NCBI RefSeq assembly: GCF_021390245.1
Contig: NZ_JAJUXH010000013.1
Location: 62,001 to 126,000, forward strand
Direction of reading: 5' to 3'
DNA length: 64,000 nt
DNA from: Dyadobacter sp. CY323
GTDB taxonomy: Bacteria; Bacteroidota; Bacteroidia; Cytophagales; Spirosomataceae
Shown here: piece by piece, positions 1 through 8,075 of the stretch
Position numbering within the stretch: the stretch's first letter is position 1
Layout of the letters: each line of letters begins with the position of its first letter
The notes under the pieces: model-generated
The model's input: the letters and a program-made list of their open reading frames with translations, nothing else
Database searches by the model: none
Told to the model about the DNA's origin: nothing
Translations under genes and position numbers: made by a program

Positions 1-551
1 TCCCCGAAAACCCAGTCTCCCGGCTTTACGATCACCTCGCCCATTAAAACGGGCTTCTGGTAATGGTACATCCGGAACCTGCCGAGCATACCGGTATTGG
101 ATTTATATTTATGAAAAACAGGGAATTTTTGTTCGAGAATAGACTGCGTGTCGCGGATACCATTCACAACCGCCCCGCAGCAACCCGCCCGAATGGCGGC
201 CATGGTCATCACTTCACCCCACTGCGAGGTTACCGTTTCGCTGCTGCAATCCCACACCACGATCGAATCTTCGTGCAATTCTTCCAGCATTTTTGCGCGC
301 ATTTCCATTTCGCCGTCGGTGGTGATATCCGGCCCGCCTTTTACCGTGAATGCGAGTCCGGCCATTTTCATTTCTTCCCGGAGCGGGGCAAATGTGGCCG
401 GCAAACTCGATGCATGAAGGTTGTATTTGAACCGTAAAACATCATTAACAGCGCCCGAATACAGTTTCAGGTACCGCTGTTTCATTTCCTGGATGGAGAT
501 AGGAAAGGGTGATTCGACTAGCATTCCGTTCGATTTCATCATAGTTACCAT
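1..551 (-). CDS. RraA-like / HMG aldolase family protein (partial, 3' end outside window)
   Basis: The reverse strand is open from an ATG at 551 to the window edge, giving about 183 residues of an incomplete protein. The C-terminal visible part has the RraA-family signature: an AAIRAG stretch, VVNGIRDT, and the closing GEVIVKPGDWVFG (family form GxxVxPGDxxxxDxxGV). RraA-like folds include 4-hydroxy-4-methyl-2-oxoglutarate aldolases and oxaloacetate decarboxylases as well as the RNase E inhibitor; E. coli-type RNase E control is unlikely here, so a small-acid lyase is my inference. ATGs at 542 and 539 are alternative starts. It is the last visible gene of the minus-strand sugar-acid run, 108 bp after the SDR gene, with a hairpin repeat in the gap. 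Confidence 0.75.
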   Translation of the reverse strand, partial: MVTMMKSNGMLVESPFPISIQEMKQRYLKLYSGAVNDVLRFKYNLHASSLPATFAPLREEMKMAGLAFTVKGGPDITTDGEMEMRAKMLEELHEDSIVVWDCSSETVTSQWGEVMTMAAIRAGCCGAVVNGIRDTQSILEQKFPVFHKYKSNTGMLGRFRMYHYQKPVLMGEVIVKPGDWVFG

Positions 552-593
552 TGATTTTTCTCATTATTTTATTGGTATTCAACTATTTATATT

Positions 594-665
594 GTCACCC
601 TGATGGTTGCTTCTATTTGGCACCCTGAGCGCACCGGGCCGCCGGGCGGCCGAAGGGTGTCACCC
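594..665. repeat. GC-rich hairpin related to the CTGAGCGC...GAAG interspersed repeat
   Basis: Between the SDR stop and the RraA-like gene, CACCCT (621-626) pairs with AGGGTG (654-659) and an inner GGCCG (637-641) pairs with CGGCC (647-651). The flanks read CACCCTGAGCGC and CGAAGGGTG, resembling the better-formed repeat pair at 3777-3876. It could also stop or protect the upstream transcript. A second short TGTCACCCTGA lies at about 593-603. Confidence 0.5.
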
Positions 666-1361
666 CGCCAGGAATTTGATATTGTCAAAATTGATTTCCC
701 GGATCATTACTTCGGCGGGTTGGTTGAGAACGAAGAGGATCACATGCGCGACCTGCTCTACTTTCAGGAATTTCTCCCTCGGCACCTGCCGGTCGCCCCA
801 GTAGTCGCTATCCACCGGGCCCGGATTCACGTCGGTTACTTTAATTCCCAGCTTCACAGCCTGGTCGGCCAGTCCGCTGCTCAATCCCCGCGCGCCAAAC
901 TTGGACGCGCAGTAGATCGGCGCATTCGGATTGGTACGTTGGCCCGCCATGGAAATGACCGTCACGATATGCCCTTCTTTTTTAGGTTTCATCACTTTCA
1001 GCGCTTCGCGGTTGCACAAAAACACGCCCCGCATATTCACGCTGATCATCTGCTCGTAAGTATCCAGGTCGGTGGTCGATAAATCGGTCGTTAATACCCC
1101 CAGACCCGCATTGTTCAGCAGCACATCTACCGTACCAAAAGCATTGATACACGCCTGAAAAGCCGCAATGACATCGGCCTCGACACTCACATCACCTTTG
1201 TACGAGCGCAGATTTTCATTTGAAACTTCGTCGGAAAGCTGTCGCGTACGGCTCATATCAAACACTTTCGCGCCCAGTTCAAGCAGTTGTAATGCAGTAG
1301 CCTTCCCAATTCCACCCGACGCTCCGGTGATAAAACACACCTTATCTTTTACAAAATTCAT
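660..1361 (-). CDS. SDR family NAD(P)-dependent oxidoreductase
   Basis: This 233-residue classical short-chain dehydrogenase has the cofactor motif TGASGGIG near residue 13, the NNAG motif (LLNNAGLG), and the catalytic pair in IYCASKFGARG (YxxxK). It ends in the usual PGPVDSDYWG segment. Substrate cannot be read from sequence; the neighbours (symporter, pectinases, RraA-like protein) suggest a sugar or uronic-acid derivative. Its start codon overlaps the stop of the upstream symporter gene by 4 bp (ATGA), so the two are translationally coupled. It is unrelated at close range to the KduD-type SDR at 20.5 kb. Confidence 0.85.
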   Translation of the reverse strand: MNFVKDKVCFITGASGGIGKATALQLLELGAKVFDMSRTRQLSDEVSNENLRSYKGDVSVEADVIAAFQACINAFGTVDVLLNNAGLGVLTTDLSTTDLDTYEQMISVNMRGVFLCNREALKVMKPKKEGHIVTVISMAGQRTNPNAPIYCASKFGARGLSSGLADQAVKLGIKVTDVNPGPVDSDYWGDRQVPREKFLKVEQVAHVILFVLNQPAEVMIREINFDNIKFLAG

Positions 1362-3043
1362 ACTTCTATTTTTTGATTAACAGGTTCATCTACAATTACT
1401 TTCTGAGTGCGGAGCCATAAAAATACGGCAAGTATCAAACACACCGCCCCGGCTCCGAACGCGAACCGCCCGCTGGTTTCCCCGATCGAAGGCAGGCTCA
1501 TGACGCCGAATAAAATTCCGGTCACCGCCAGTGCAACCGCATACAGCCGGTTCATCACATGCATAAAACCCCAGTTGACTTTCGGTTTTTCGGCTTCGGT
1601 GAGTGGCGTGGCGAGTTTCAGGAAAAATGCATCTACCCTTCTCCGATACGCAACGTCTTTGGACTCGACCAAACCCGAGGCGAGGAAGATCAGAACACAC
1701 ACCACGATCTGGATCAATGTGGCCATTTCCCAGGAAATCTGTGGCTGGCTGTTCAGGAACAATCCGAGGATCATCCCGCCGATCACCGTCGCCAGTGCGC
1801 CCCATGGTCTCGGGCGTTTCATCACAATACCGAGCAAAAGCGGCAGGGTCATCGGTAGTGCAAAGAGTCCGGTGAACAGTTTGTTTGCTTCAAATGCGCC
1901 GCCGAATCCGCCAACATAAAGTGCTCCGACTGTAATAAATCCGCCAAAAAGCAGTGTCATTAACCTGCCGACCCAAAGCATTTCCTTATCGGTCGCATTG
2001 GGATTAAAAAGTCTTTGATAAATGTCGCGTGTCAATACGCCCGCCGTTACATTATATTCTCCGCTGAGTACCGACATGGTCGCGGCAAACATCGCAGCGA
2101 TCATCAGTCCCATGATCCCTTGGGGCAAAAGTTTGAGACAGACGCTTACATAAGCCATTTCCGGGTTTTCCAGCTCGGGTATCAATGCTTTGGCGGCAAT
2201 GGACGGGAACAGGAAAATGATGGGGAAAATGAAAAAGAAAACGGCCGTGAGCATTCCCTGCTTTTCACTGGCGCGCTCATCGCGGACACTGTAAAAACGC
2301 TGGATAAACGTCCAGTTACCACTGTATTTGACCAATATCATCAGGTAATAAACCGTCATAAAAAGCGGCATTCCTTTCGGCCCGTTGAACCAGGTAAAGT
2401 GATCGGGAATGGCGAGCTTCATCGCGTCGAGCCCGCCTGCAGCCTTTATTGTGAGGGGTACTAAAATCAATGTCGCGACCATGAGGATGATGAACTGCAC
2501 TACGTCGGTGACGACCACGGCCCACAGACCGCCCACCACCGTGTATAGTGCGACAATGATCCCGCAGACGAGAATGGAGCTTTCGAGGCTCAGATTGGTG
2601 GCGGCTTTTACAAACAGTCCCAATGCATAGAGCCGCACCATGTTGTCGAGGACTTTAAAAAACACACCCGTCCACGAAAACAGCTGCCTTACAGGCATAT
2701 TGTAGCGTGTTTCGAGCAGTTCCATCGGCGTCATCACACCGGCGCGGCGCCACCTTTTGGCAAAGAAAGCCACACCGACCAATGCGGGAAGAACGGTACT
2801 CCATATCAATGTAAGTGCCACAAAACCATGCTGATACGCAATGCCCGCATAGGCTACGAAAATGAATGTACTGAACTTGGTCATGAAGTTCGAGATCGCG
2901 CCCGATACCCAGGGAATCGCGTTTCCGCCTTTGAAATAATCGCCGATATTCTTCACAAACTTGCCGAGAAACAGGCCAATGCCTGCCATCAGCAGCATGT
3001 AAATACCTATGGCCCAATAATCCAGCGTTGATAAAGTTTGCAT
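1358..3043 (-). CDS. SSS-family sodium:solute symporter
   Basis: A 561-residue integral membrane protein with about 13-14 hydrophobic segments, starting with an N-terminal helix after LSTLDYW and continuing through the SSS-typical FKGGNAIPW loop, GGLWAVVVTDVVQF and SVLSGEYNVTAGVLTRDIYQ segments. Length and order match Na+/solute symporters of the SSS family (sialic acid, glucose, galacturonate-type carriers). Being inside the pectin cluster and coupled to an SDR, it probably brings a sugar acid or small oligosaccharide across the inner membrane; that is inference. It sits only 9 bp after the SGNH hydrolase gene, so it belongs to the same transcript. Confidence 0.88.
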   Translation of the reverse strand: MQTLSTLDYWAIGIYMLLMAGIGLFLGKFVKNIGDYFKGGNAIPWVSGAISNFMTKFSTFIFVAYAGIAYQHGFVALTLIWSTVLPALVGVAFFAKRWRRAGVMTPMELLETRYNMPVRQLFSWTGVFFKVLDNMVRLYALGLFVKAATNLSLESSILVCGIIVALYTVVGGLWAVVVTDVVQFIILMVATLILVPLTIKAAGGLDAMKLAIPDHFTWFNGPKGMPLFMTVYYLMILVKYSGNWTFIQRFYSVRDERASEKQGMLTAVFFFIFPIIFLFPSIAAKALIPELENPEMAYVSVCLKLLPQGIMGLMIAAMFAATMSVLSGEYNVTAGVLTRDIYQRLFNPNATDKEMLWVGRLMTLLFGGFITVGALYVGGFGGAFEANKLFTGLFALPMTLPLLLGIVMKRPRPWGALATVIGGMILGLFLNSQPQISWEMATLIQIVVCVLIFLASGLVESKDVAYRRRVDAFFLKLATPLTEAEKPKVNWGFMHVMNRLYAVALAVTGILFGVMSLPSIGETSGRFAFGAGAVCLILAVFLWLRTQKVIVDEPVNQKIEV

Positions 3044-3052
3044 GAGAGAAGG

Positions 3053-3742
3053 TTAAGGTTTACGGACAAGAATTTGGATTGATCCGGCCAGATAAGCCGC
3101 CTGCAACGAGCGCGTTTGTTCATTGTAATGCACATGATCGATGAATTGGTCGATACCCAGCTTCCAGGTAAAATCGTACAGGTCGATCCTCGGGATGTTG
3201 TTTTTGGCCATCACCTGGTCGGCAACCTGATTGTAGGCCGCCAGGTCTTTGCCGTAACGCACAATGCTTTTTGATTTTGAATTATGGATCGAGTCGACCA
3301 CCGCGGTCGTGCGGATCCAGATCATCTTTATTTTTTTGGGTTTCAAAAGGTCAATAATGCCTTGAAGGTTTTTGCGGTATTCTGCCTCGCCGACCTGGAT
3401 CTTACCCGTTTTTACATCATGCTTAATGTCGTGCAGCCCGCAGTTGAGCACCAGATAATCGGGTTTAAAAGCAGGCTCCTTCGTCTTGATTTTCAGGTAT
3501 TCCAGTACCATTCTGGAATCACCGCCATTGGCGCCCACCGGCACATCCAGGTTTTTCTCCGCCTGCCCGTCGTCCTTCTTTCTGTCGAAAGCGACGGTTC
3601 CTTCCAGGTATTTTTCCAGATAAGGCCCATACTGCATGGAAATGCTGTCGCCGATGAGGAAAATGGACGGTTGGGATTGCTTCCAGGCAGCGAAAAGTGC
3701 GAGGAGGAGGATTGGGATGCTGTATTTGGTTGTTTTTTTCAT
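3053..3742 (-). CDS. SGNH/GDSL-type hydrolase, exported
   Basis: I place the start at the ATG at 3742 (MKKTTKYSIPILLLALFAAW, a signal peptide or N-terminal anchor), giving 229 residues. A longer reading frame to 3868 exists but its extra 42 codons run through an interspersed repeat, so that start is rejected. Family blocks are visible: LIGDSISMQYG (block I Ser), NCGLHDIK (block III-like), and DHVHYNEQT near the end (block V Asp and His). Such SGNH enzymes in polysaccharide loci are often carbohydrate esterases that remove acetyl groups; the substrate here is inferred only from the neighbouring GH28 enzymes. Confidence 0.82.
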   Translation of the reverse strand: MKKTTKYSIPILLLALFAAWKQSQPSIFLIGDSISMQYGPYLEKYLEGTVAFDRKKDDGQAEKNLDVPVGANGGDSRMVLEYLKIKTKEPAFKPDYLVLNCGLHDIKHDVKTGKIQVGEAEYRKNLQGIIDLLKPKKIKMIWIRTTAVVDSIHNSKSKSIVRYGKDLAAYNQVADQVMAKNNIPRIDLYDFTWKLGIDQFIDHVHYNEQTRSLQAAYLAGSIQILVRKP

Positions 3743-3776
3743 AGTTGATTCAAAAACGTTTTGTTTAAATACCTCT

Positions 3777-3876
3777 TTTTTGTCACACTGAGCGCAGTCG
3801 AAGTGCAAGAAGTGCAATGCTACTGGCATGGTGCCAAGCTGGTAGCGTGCTTCGACTGCGCTCAGCATGACAAAAA
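3777..3876. repeat. Inverted pair of the CTGAGCGCAGTCGAAG interspersed repeat
   Basis: Two 30-bp copies face each other: 3777-3806 and, reversed, 3847-3876. Both share TTTTTGTCA followed by CTGAGCGCAGTCGAAG, differing at a few positions, with a 40-bp spacer. A truncated third piece (CTCAGCATG) follows at about 3880. Repeats of this type are scattered through many Bacteroidota genomes in intergenic positions; here it lies between the GH28 gene and the SGNH gene and could form a long hairpin in the shared transcript. Confidence 0.75.
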
Positions 3877-3897
3877 GGGCTCAGCATGCCAAAGGCA

Positions 3898-5361
3898 TTA
3901 CCAGCCACCACCCTTCCCGTCCCTCACATTCACTTTCCTAACCAAAACCCGCGTTTGCGCGGTGCTTTGCGCTTTTAACCTCGCAATCTCCAACCCTTCC
4001 ACATCTTCGCAAACCAGCGCTGGGCGCTGATCTTCCTTCAAAAACCGCAGCTGTACATTATCCAGAAATACATTTTTCGCATGACGGATAAAGAACCCGT
4101 AGGCAGGTAACCTTCCGAACGTGAGACCATTGGGATACGCCGTTTCTCGCTCGGGAATTGCCCGGTCTGCATCCGCAGCCTGTATTCCTCCCTCGAACGT
4201 CAGATTGATGTTCCTTAATGTGATATTTTCAACAAATGCATTGGGAATACCCGTGATCGAGCTGCCGTAATCGGCCGAAATGCGCGTTCCCTGTATGTTT
4301 TCAATCAGTATGTCTTTTAATGCAGGTTCATTCACTTTTGCATTTTTCCGGTAAGGCCGATTGCGTTTATTCAGTCTCACGAAAATGGCGCCGCCTTTGA
4401 TGTTGCGCATCGTTATGCCTGAAAATGTGATCCGTTGCACCGTCGCACCGTCGGCTGTCATCATACTGATCGCATCCACGCGGGTATCGTAAACCACACA
4501 ATTAGAAACGGTAATGTCTTCCAAAGTCCCGCTGGTTTCGGTACCGATCTTAATGCCCGACGCATTGGAGCTGACAATGCAATTGGTGATCGTGATATCC
4601 CGGCAGGCTTCATCCGGCGAAAAGCTTTTCAGGCAAATCGCGTCGTCGCCTGCATTGATGTTACAGTTGGCAATGCGTACCTGCTGGCAGTCCACCAGGT
4701 CCAGCCCATCGTTATTTCTGCCTCTCGCATCGGCCCACCGTGGTTTTTCAATGTCCTTATTTTCCCTGCTATCCACGGTAATGCCATCGATCAATACATT
4801 TTTACACGATTGATACGACTGCACCCAGGAAGCCGAGTTGTACAATTTCACATCCCGGATCTTTACATTTTGGCAGGCCCGGAAATGAATGATCCGCGGA
4901 CGGCCGCTGAATGAGGGAGACAGGTAAGGTCCTTTGATACCGTCGCCCCGGCCGTCGATTGTGCCGTGACCGGTGATGGCAATGTTGACCGCATCTTCGG
5001 CGTAAATCAGCATTTTATTGGTTACGAAATCACCGGTATAGGAAGGATATCTGGAAGAAATACTTGGAAAATCATTTACATTATCGCTGCCGAGCAAAGT
5101 CGCGCCGGCTTCCACATGCAACGTCACATTACTTTTCAGATAGATCGTTCCCGACAAAAATGTGCCATTATGCAGGTATACCTTTCCGCCGCCTGCGGCG
5201 TGACAATGGTCGATCGACGATTGTATTGCTTTCGTATCCAACACTTTACCATCGCCTTTTGCCCCGCTGTCGAATACATCCCACGTGCCGCTCACGCGTT
5301 GCGCGGGAACCGGCAATGGCAGAAATAGCATTCCAAAAAGTAACAGGATCAGTCGGTTCAT
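3898..5361 (-). CDS. Glycoside hydrolase family 28 protein (exported pectinase, rhamnogalacturonase-like)
   Basis: 487 residues with a signal peptide ending PVPAQ, then the right-handed beta-helix N-terminus VFDSGAKGDGK typical of GH28. The catalytic region has NNDGLDL near residue 217 and AGDDAICLKS near 238, supplying the three conserved Asp residues of the inverting mechanism. The next GH28 block, normally GHG, reads SNASGIKIGTE, so the usual His is missing, and the later RxK is not obvious. This is seen in subgroups acting on substrates other than plain homogalacturonan, for example rhamnogalacturonan-type backbones; that assignment is inference. It lies 10 bp after the clan-A glycosidase gene in the same operon. 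Confidence 0.88.
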   Translation of the reverse strand: MNRLILLLFGMLFLPLPVPAQRVSGTWDVFDSGAKGDGKVLDTKAIQSSIDHCHAAGGGKVYLHNGTFLSGTIYLKSNVTLHVEAGATLLGSDNVNDFPSISSRYPSYTGDFVTNKMLIYAEDAVNIAITGHGTIDGRGDGIKGPYLSPSFSGRPRIIHFRACQNVKIRDVKLYNSASWVQSYQSCKNVLIDGITVDSRENKDIEKPRWADARGRNNDGLDLVDCQQVRIANCNINAGDDAICLKSFSPDEACRDITITNCIVSSNASGIKIGTETSGTLEDITVSNCVVYDTRVDAISMMTADGATVQRITFSGITMRNIKGGAIFVRLNKRNRPYRKNAKVNEPALKDILIENIQGTRISADYGSSITGIPNAFVENITLRNINLTFEGGIQAADADRAIPERETAYPNGLTFGRLPAYGFFIRHAKNVFLDNVQLRFLKEDQRPALVCEDVEGLEIARLKAQSTAQTRVLVRKVNVRDGKGGGW

Positions 5362-5371
5362 CTTTTTTTGA

Positions 5372-6883
5372 TTAAATCACTGATTTCTTTTCCATGATCA
5401 GCATCGGGTAATCGCGGAGCGGAAGTTTGGCGAAAAGCTGCGCCTCCTGACTGATCCTGTACGTATCGTTGTCGTTGAATTTCTGATGCTCGGGCAATTC
5501 ATAAATGTCGCTGGTCAGCGGGTCGATCACGACGGGATCAGCGAAACCGGTACCTTCCCAATCCCATAAAAAAATATGTGCGCTGCGTGAAGGATATTGG
5601 TCCGCGGCTTTATCAAGCGACCAGTAAGCCAGTACCTTTCCGTTGGCGGTATTCAGCACCGTCGCTCTCGTATTCGCGAGCGTTTCCACAAACCGGTTTC
5701 CCAGATCGGCATAATCCTTTTCACCGACTGCTTTTTCGCCGTCCAGAATATGGATAATCGCATTGCCGGTGTGTACATCGCCATGCACGACGCTGCCGAG
5801 ATTTTGCAAAACCTTGTAGGCGACTTTGGGGGCAATGGTAGGTTTTGTCTTTAAAATCCCTTTGTAATTCACCTTCCCGGTACCTTTGGGGTAATCGTGC
5901 AGATCGACGATCAGAAACCAGAGCGTCATCGGAATATCCAGCGAACAGTCCGTTATCAGCCTTCTGAGCATGATTTTCGCCTGGATATTTTCGGTATAGG
6001 GGCCTTCGCCAATGAAACCCGTACTATTGGGTTCGGAAGGAAACCCGTTTTCACCCTGCCAGATTTTGATTTTGGGATTGTATTGTTTCGCAAGCCGCGT
6101 CACCGCCACGATCCGTTCATTATAGGTTTCGGGAATGGTATTGTAGGGATGAAAAGAAAAAATATCGATTTCCTTGCCAAGCCCGGCTTCGAAAAGGGAT
6201 TTGATAAACGTGTAAGGCAGACGAGATGTTACTCCTCCCACAATGACCGCATTGGGACAATTGCTGCGGATCAAAGGAGCTGTTTCCCTCACCAGCTGCA
6301 CATATTTTTTCGGATCAATTTCCCCCGGCTTCCAGAAACCCTTCAAATTCGGCTCGTTCCAGATCTCGTAATGCGACACTTTCCCTTTGTACCTTTTCGC
6401 CAGCGCGGTCACGAATAGTTTGAATGCTTTCAGCGCATCGGGATTGTTCATGGGATGGTAGCCCATTTCATCCTCGGTATAAAATTTATTCCCATAACCG
6501 ACATTAAAAAACGGCTGAATTCCTCGTTCGATCAACCCATCCACACTTTCGTCCAGCCATTTCCAATCGTATTTTCCTTTTTCACGCTCCACCCGGTTCC
6601 AGCCGGTTTGCAGCCGCGCCCATTTCACCGGCAGGTCGTCCAGAAACGGATATACTTCTTTTGGGTCCCAGAGCGCACGGTCGAGCGTTTCACAGCCGAT
6701 GCCAAATGGGGATGATTTAATGTCCTTTGGTTTTTTAAGCTTGATGCTGCCAATTTTATTGAGCGCAAAAATGGGCTGTACTTCCGGCTCGATTTGTGCC
6801 AATTCATTTTCTGTGTTCAAGACACTTCCCGTCAGCGGCGCCAGCGTCAGTGCTTTCAGAAATGTCCTCCTGTTGCTTTCCAT
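5372..6883 (-). CDS. Clan GH-A (GH39-like) glycosidase, twin-arginine exported
   Basis: 503 residues beginning with a twin-arginine-type leader (NRRTFLKAL). A (beta/alpha)8 glycosidase domain follows with the acid/base Glu177 in EIWNEPN and the nucleophile Glu278 in WQGENGFPS, 101 residues apart, as expected for retaining clan-A enzymes such as beta-xylosidases. A C-terminal beta-sandwich-like part carries DPLTSDIYELP and closes with DYPMLIMEKK. It is clearly paralogous to each half of the 936-residue protein at 8076-10886 (shared KDIKSS...GxExxDR start and KGxYDWxWLD). Exact family and substrate are uncertain. Confidence 0.8.
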   Translation of the reverse strand: MESNRRTFLKALTLAPLTGSVLNTENELAQIEPEVQPIFALNKIGSIKLKKPKDIKSSPFGIGCETLDRALWDPKEVYPFLDDLPVKWARLQTGWNRVEREKGKYDWKWLDESVDGLIERGIQPFFNVGYGNKFYTEDEMGYHPMNNPDALKAFKLFVTALAKRYKGKVSHYEIWNEPNLKGFWKPGEIDPKKYVQLVRETAPLIRSNCPNAVIVGGVTSRLPYTFIKSLFEAGLGKEIDIFSFHPYNTIPETYNERIVAVTRLAKQYNPKIKIWQGENGFPSEPNSTGFIGEGPYTENIQAKIMLRRLITDCSLDIPMTLWFLIVDLHDYPKGTGKVNYKGILKTKPTIAPKVAYKVLQNLGSVVHGDVHTGNAIIHILDGEKAVGEKDYADLGNRFVETLANTRATVLNTANGKVLAYWSLDKAADQYPSRSAHIFLWDWEGTGFADPVVIDPLTSDIYELPEHQKFNDNDTYRISQEAQLFAKLPLRDYPMLIMEKKSVI

Positions 6884-6899
6884 GCTACTTTTTGAGGGT

Positions 6900-8057
6900 T
6901 TAAAAATTCAATGGCTCGTTGAAAACATTGCAAACGTGCAAGGAATGCGAGTTGAAATGGTAGTTTCCTTCATAGCCGGTATCGCCTAGAAAATGACTAA
7001 TCAATGCAATGGAAAGCGGATAAAACCACGATCCAAGCATGATATGCGTTCTTTCCGGATCTTCGTCGCGCAGCTCAGCGGTGGCGGTGGTACTACCTTC
7101 TTTCCATATCCAGTGCGGCCGTGGCACCCAGTCGGCAGGCTTGCTGTCAACTCGGTGTAAAAGCCAGCCGTTACCGGTAGGATCTTCGTGTTTTAATGCG
7201 TGTTCCAGGTAAAGACGCGCAGCGGCTTTCAGGTCATCGCGACGATAATCGGTGAGTTCCGCGAGATTGGCGATCATGTAGGCCCCGTCGAAATCAGGAC
7301 AATCGGAGCCGCCGGGCCAGAAGGAACCGTCGGGCAACTGGCAAGCCAGCGTGGAATCTACATTGCGCTCCACAGCACGCAGCGGCCAGCCTTGCGCGAA
7401 ATAAATGGGTGTAATATGAATGGTACCAAACAAACCATTCGGCAGATCGGCACCGAATTGTGTTCCCCAAAAACCGGTATTTTCATCCAGCAATTCTTCC
7501 AGTGCCGGGTACATGCCTTCCTCCAAAACCTTATCGACCTCGGAAACGCCAAACCAGTCGCGCGCCGCAAATAATGCCGTAGCAGCCGCCAGAACCTGAT
7601 TTCCCGCTGCCCAGGAATTGCTCCAATCGTAATGTTTGACCCAGTTATAAAGTTTTTCAGCATCCAGCAAGGGTTCGAGGAATGCAAATTCTTTCTCAGG
7701 CTTCACATCCAAAACACGCATTGCCCAGATATTCCCCCGGGTGTAATGCCAGAACGGCTCCATTTCTTCCAAAGTGCGAAACCGCGTTTTATCTTCTTTT
7801 TTGCTCGAAAAATAGCCCTGATCGGTTTGCCGGTTCTGAAACTGATGCGCCCAGATCGCCTTTTCCTCAGTCGAAAATTTAGGTAGTTCACCAAATAAAT
7901 CCAGAATATGTGCCGCATGGTAGGAGCCGTAAAAGCTTTCTCCATCGCCTTTTTCTTTGCGGTAAATACCGGGCGCATCGCCTATTTTCATCGCATTCAC
8001 AAAATTCAGCGAAGTTTGTTTGATCCTTTCGAAGCCTGGCGTGTTCATATCAGTCAT
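6900..8057 (-). CDS. Alpha/alpha-toroid-like protein of unknown function
   Basis: 385 residues, no signal peptide, no transmembrane segment. It is rich in Trp, Tyr, His and short helical repeats: SYHAAHILDLFGELP, MEPFWHYTRGNIWAMRVLD, WSNSWAAGNQVLAAATALFA and CQLPDGSFWPGGSDCPDFDGAY. The repeated pattern of a G-F/Y-W segment after a helix resembles alpha/alpha-toroid folds used by terpene-cyclase-like proteins, polysaccharide lyases and some glycoside hydrolases. I do not recognise a defined family. It lies between two paralogous clan-A glycosidase genes with gaps of 16 and 18 bp, so it is part of the same transcript and probably helps process the same glycan inside the cell. Confidence 0.6.
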   Translation of the reverse strand: MTDMNTPGFERIKQTSLNFVNAMKIGDAPGIYRKEKGDGESFYGSYHAAHILDLFGELPKFSTEEKAIWAHQFQNRQTDQGYFSSKKEDKTRFRTLEEMEPFWHYTRGNIWAMRVLDVKPEKEFAFLEPLLDAEKLYNWVKHYDWSNSWAAGNQVLAAATALFAARDWFGVSEVDKVLEEGMYPALEELLDENTGFWGTQFGADLPNGLFGTIHITPIYFAQGWPLRAVERNVDSTLACQLPDGSFWPGGSDCPDFDGAYMIANLAELTDYRRDDLKAAARLYLEHALKHEDPTGNGWLLHRVDSKPADWVPRPHWIWKEGSTTATAELRDEDPERTHIMLGSWFYPLSIALISHFLGDTGYEGNYHFNSHSLHVCNVFNEPLNF

Positions 8058-8075
8058 TGTAAATGGGTTTAGTAA

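Noticed and set aside
3743-3868. N-terminal extension of the SGNH hydrolase reading frame to 3868.
   Set aside because: The added codons translate the inverted interspersed repeat, while the ATG at 3742 starts a good export leader.
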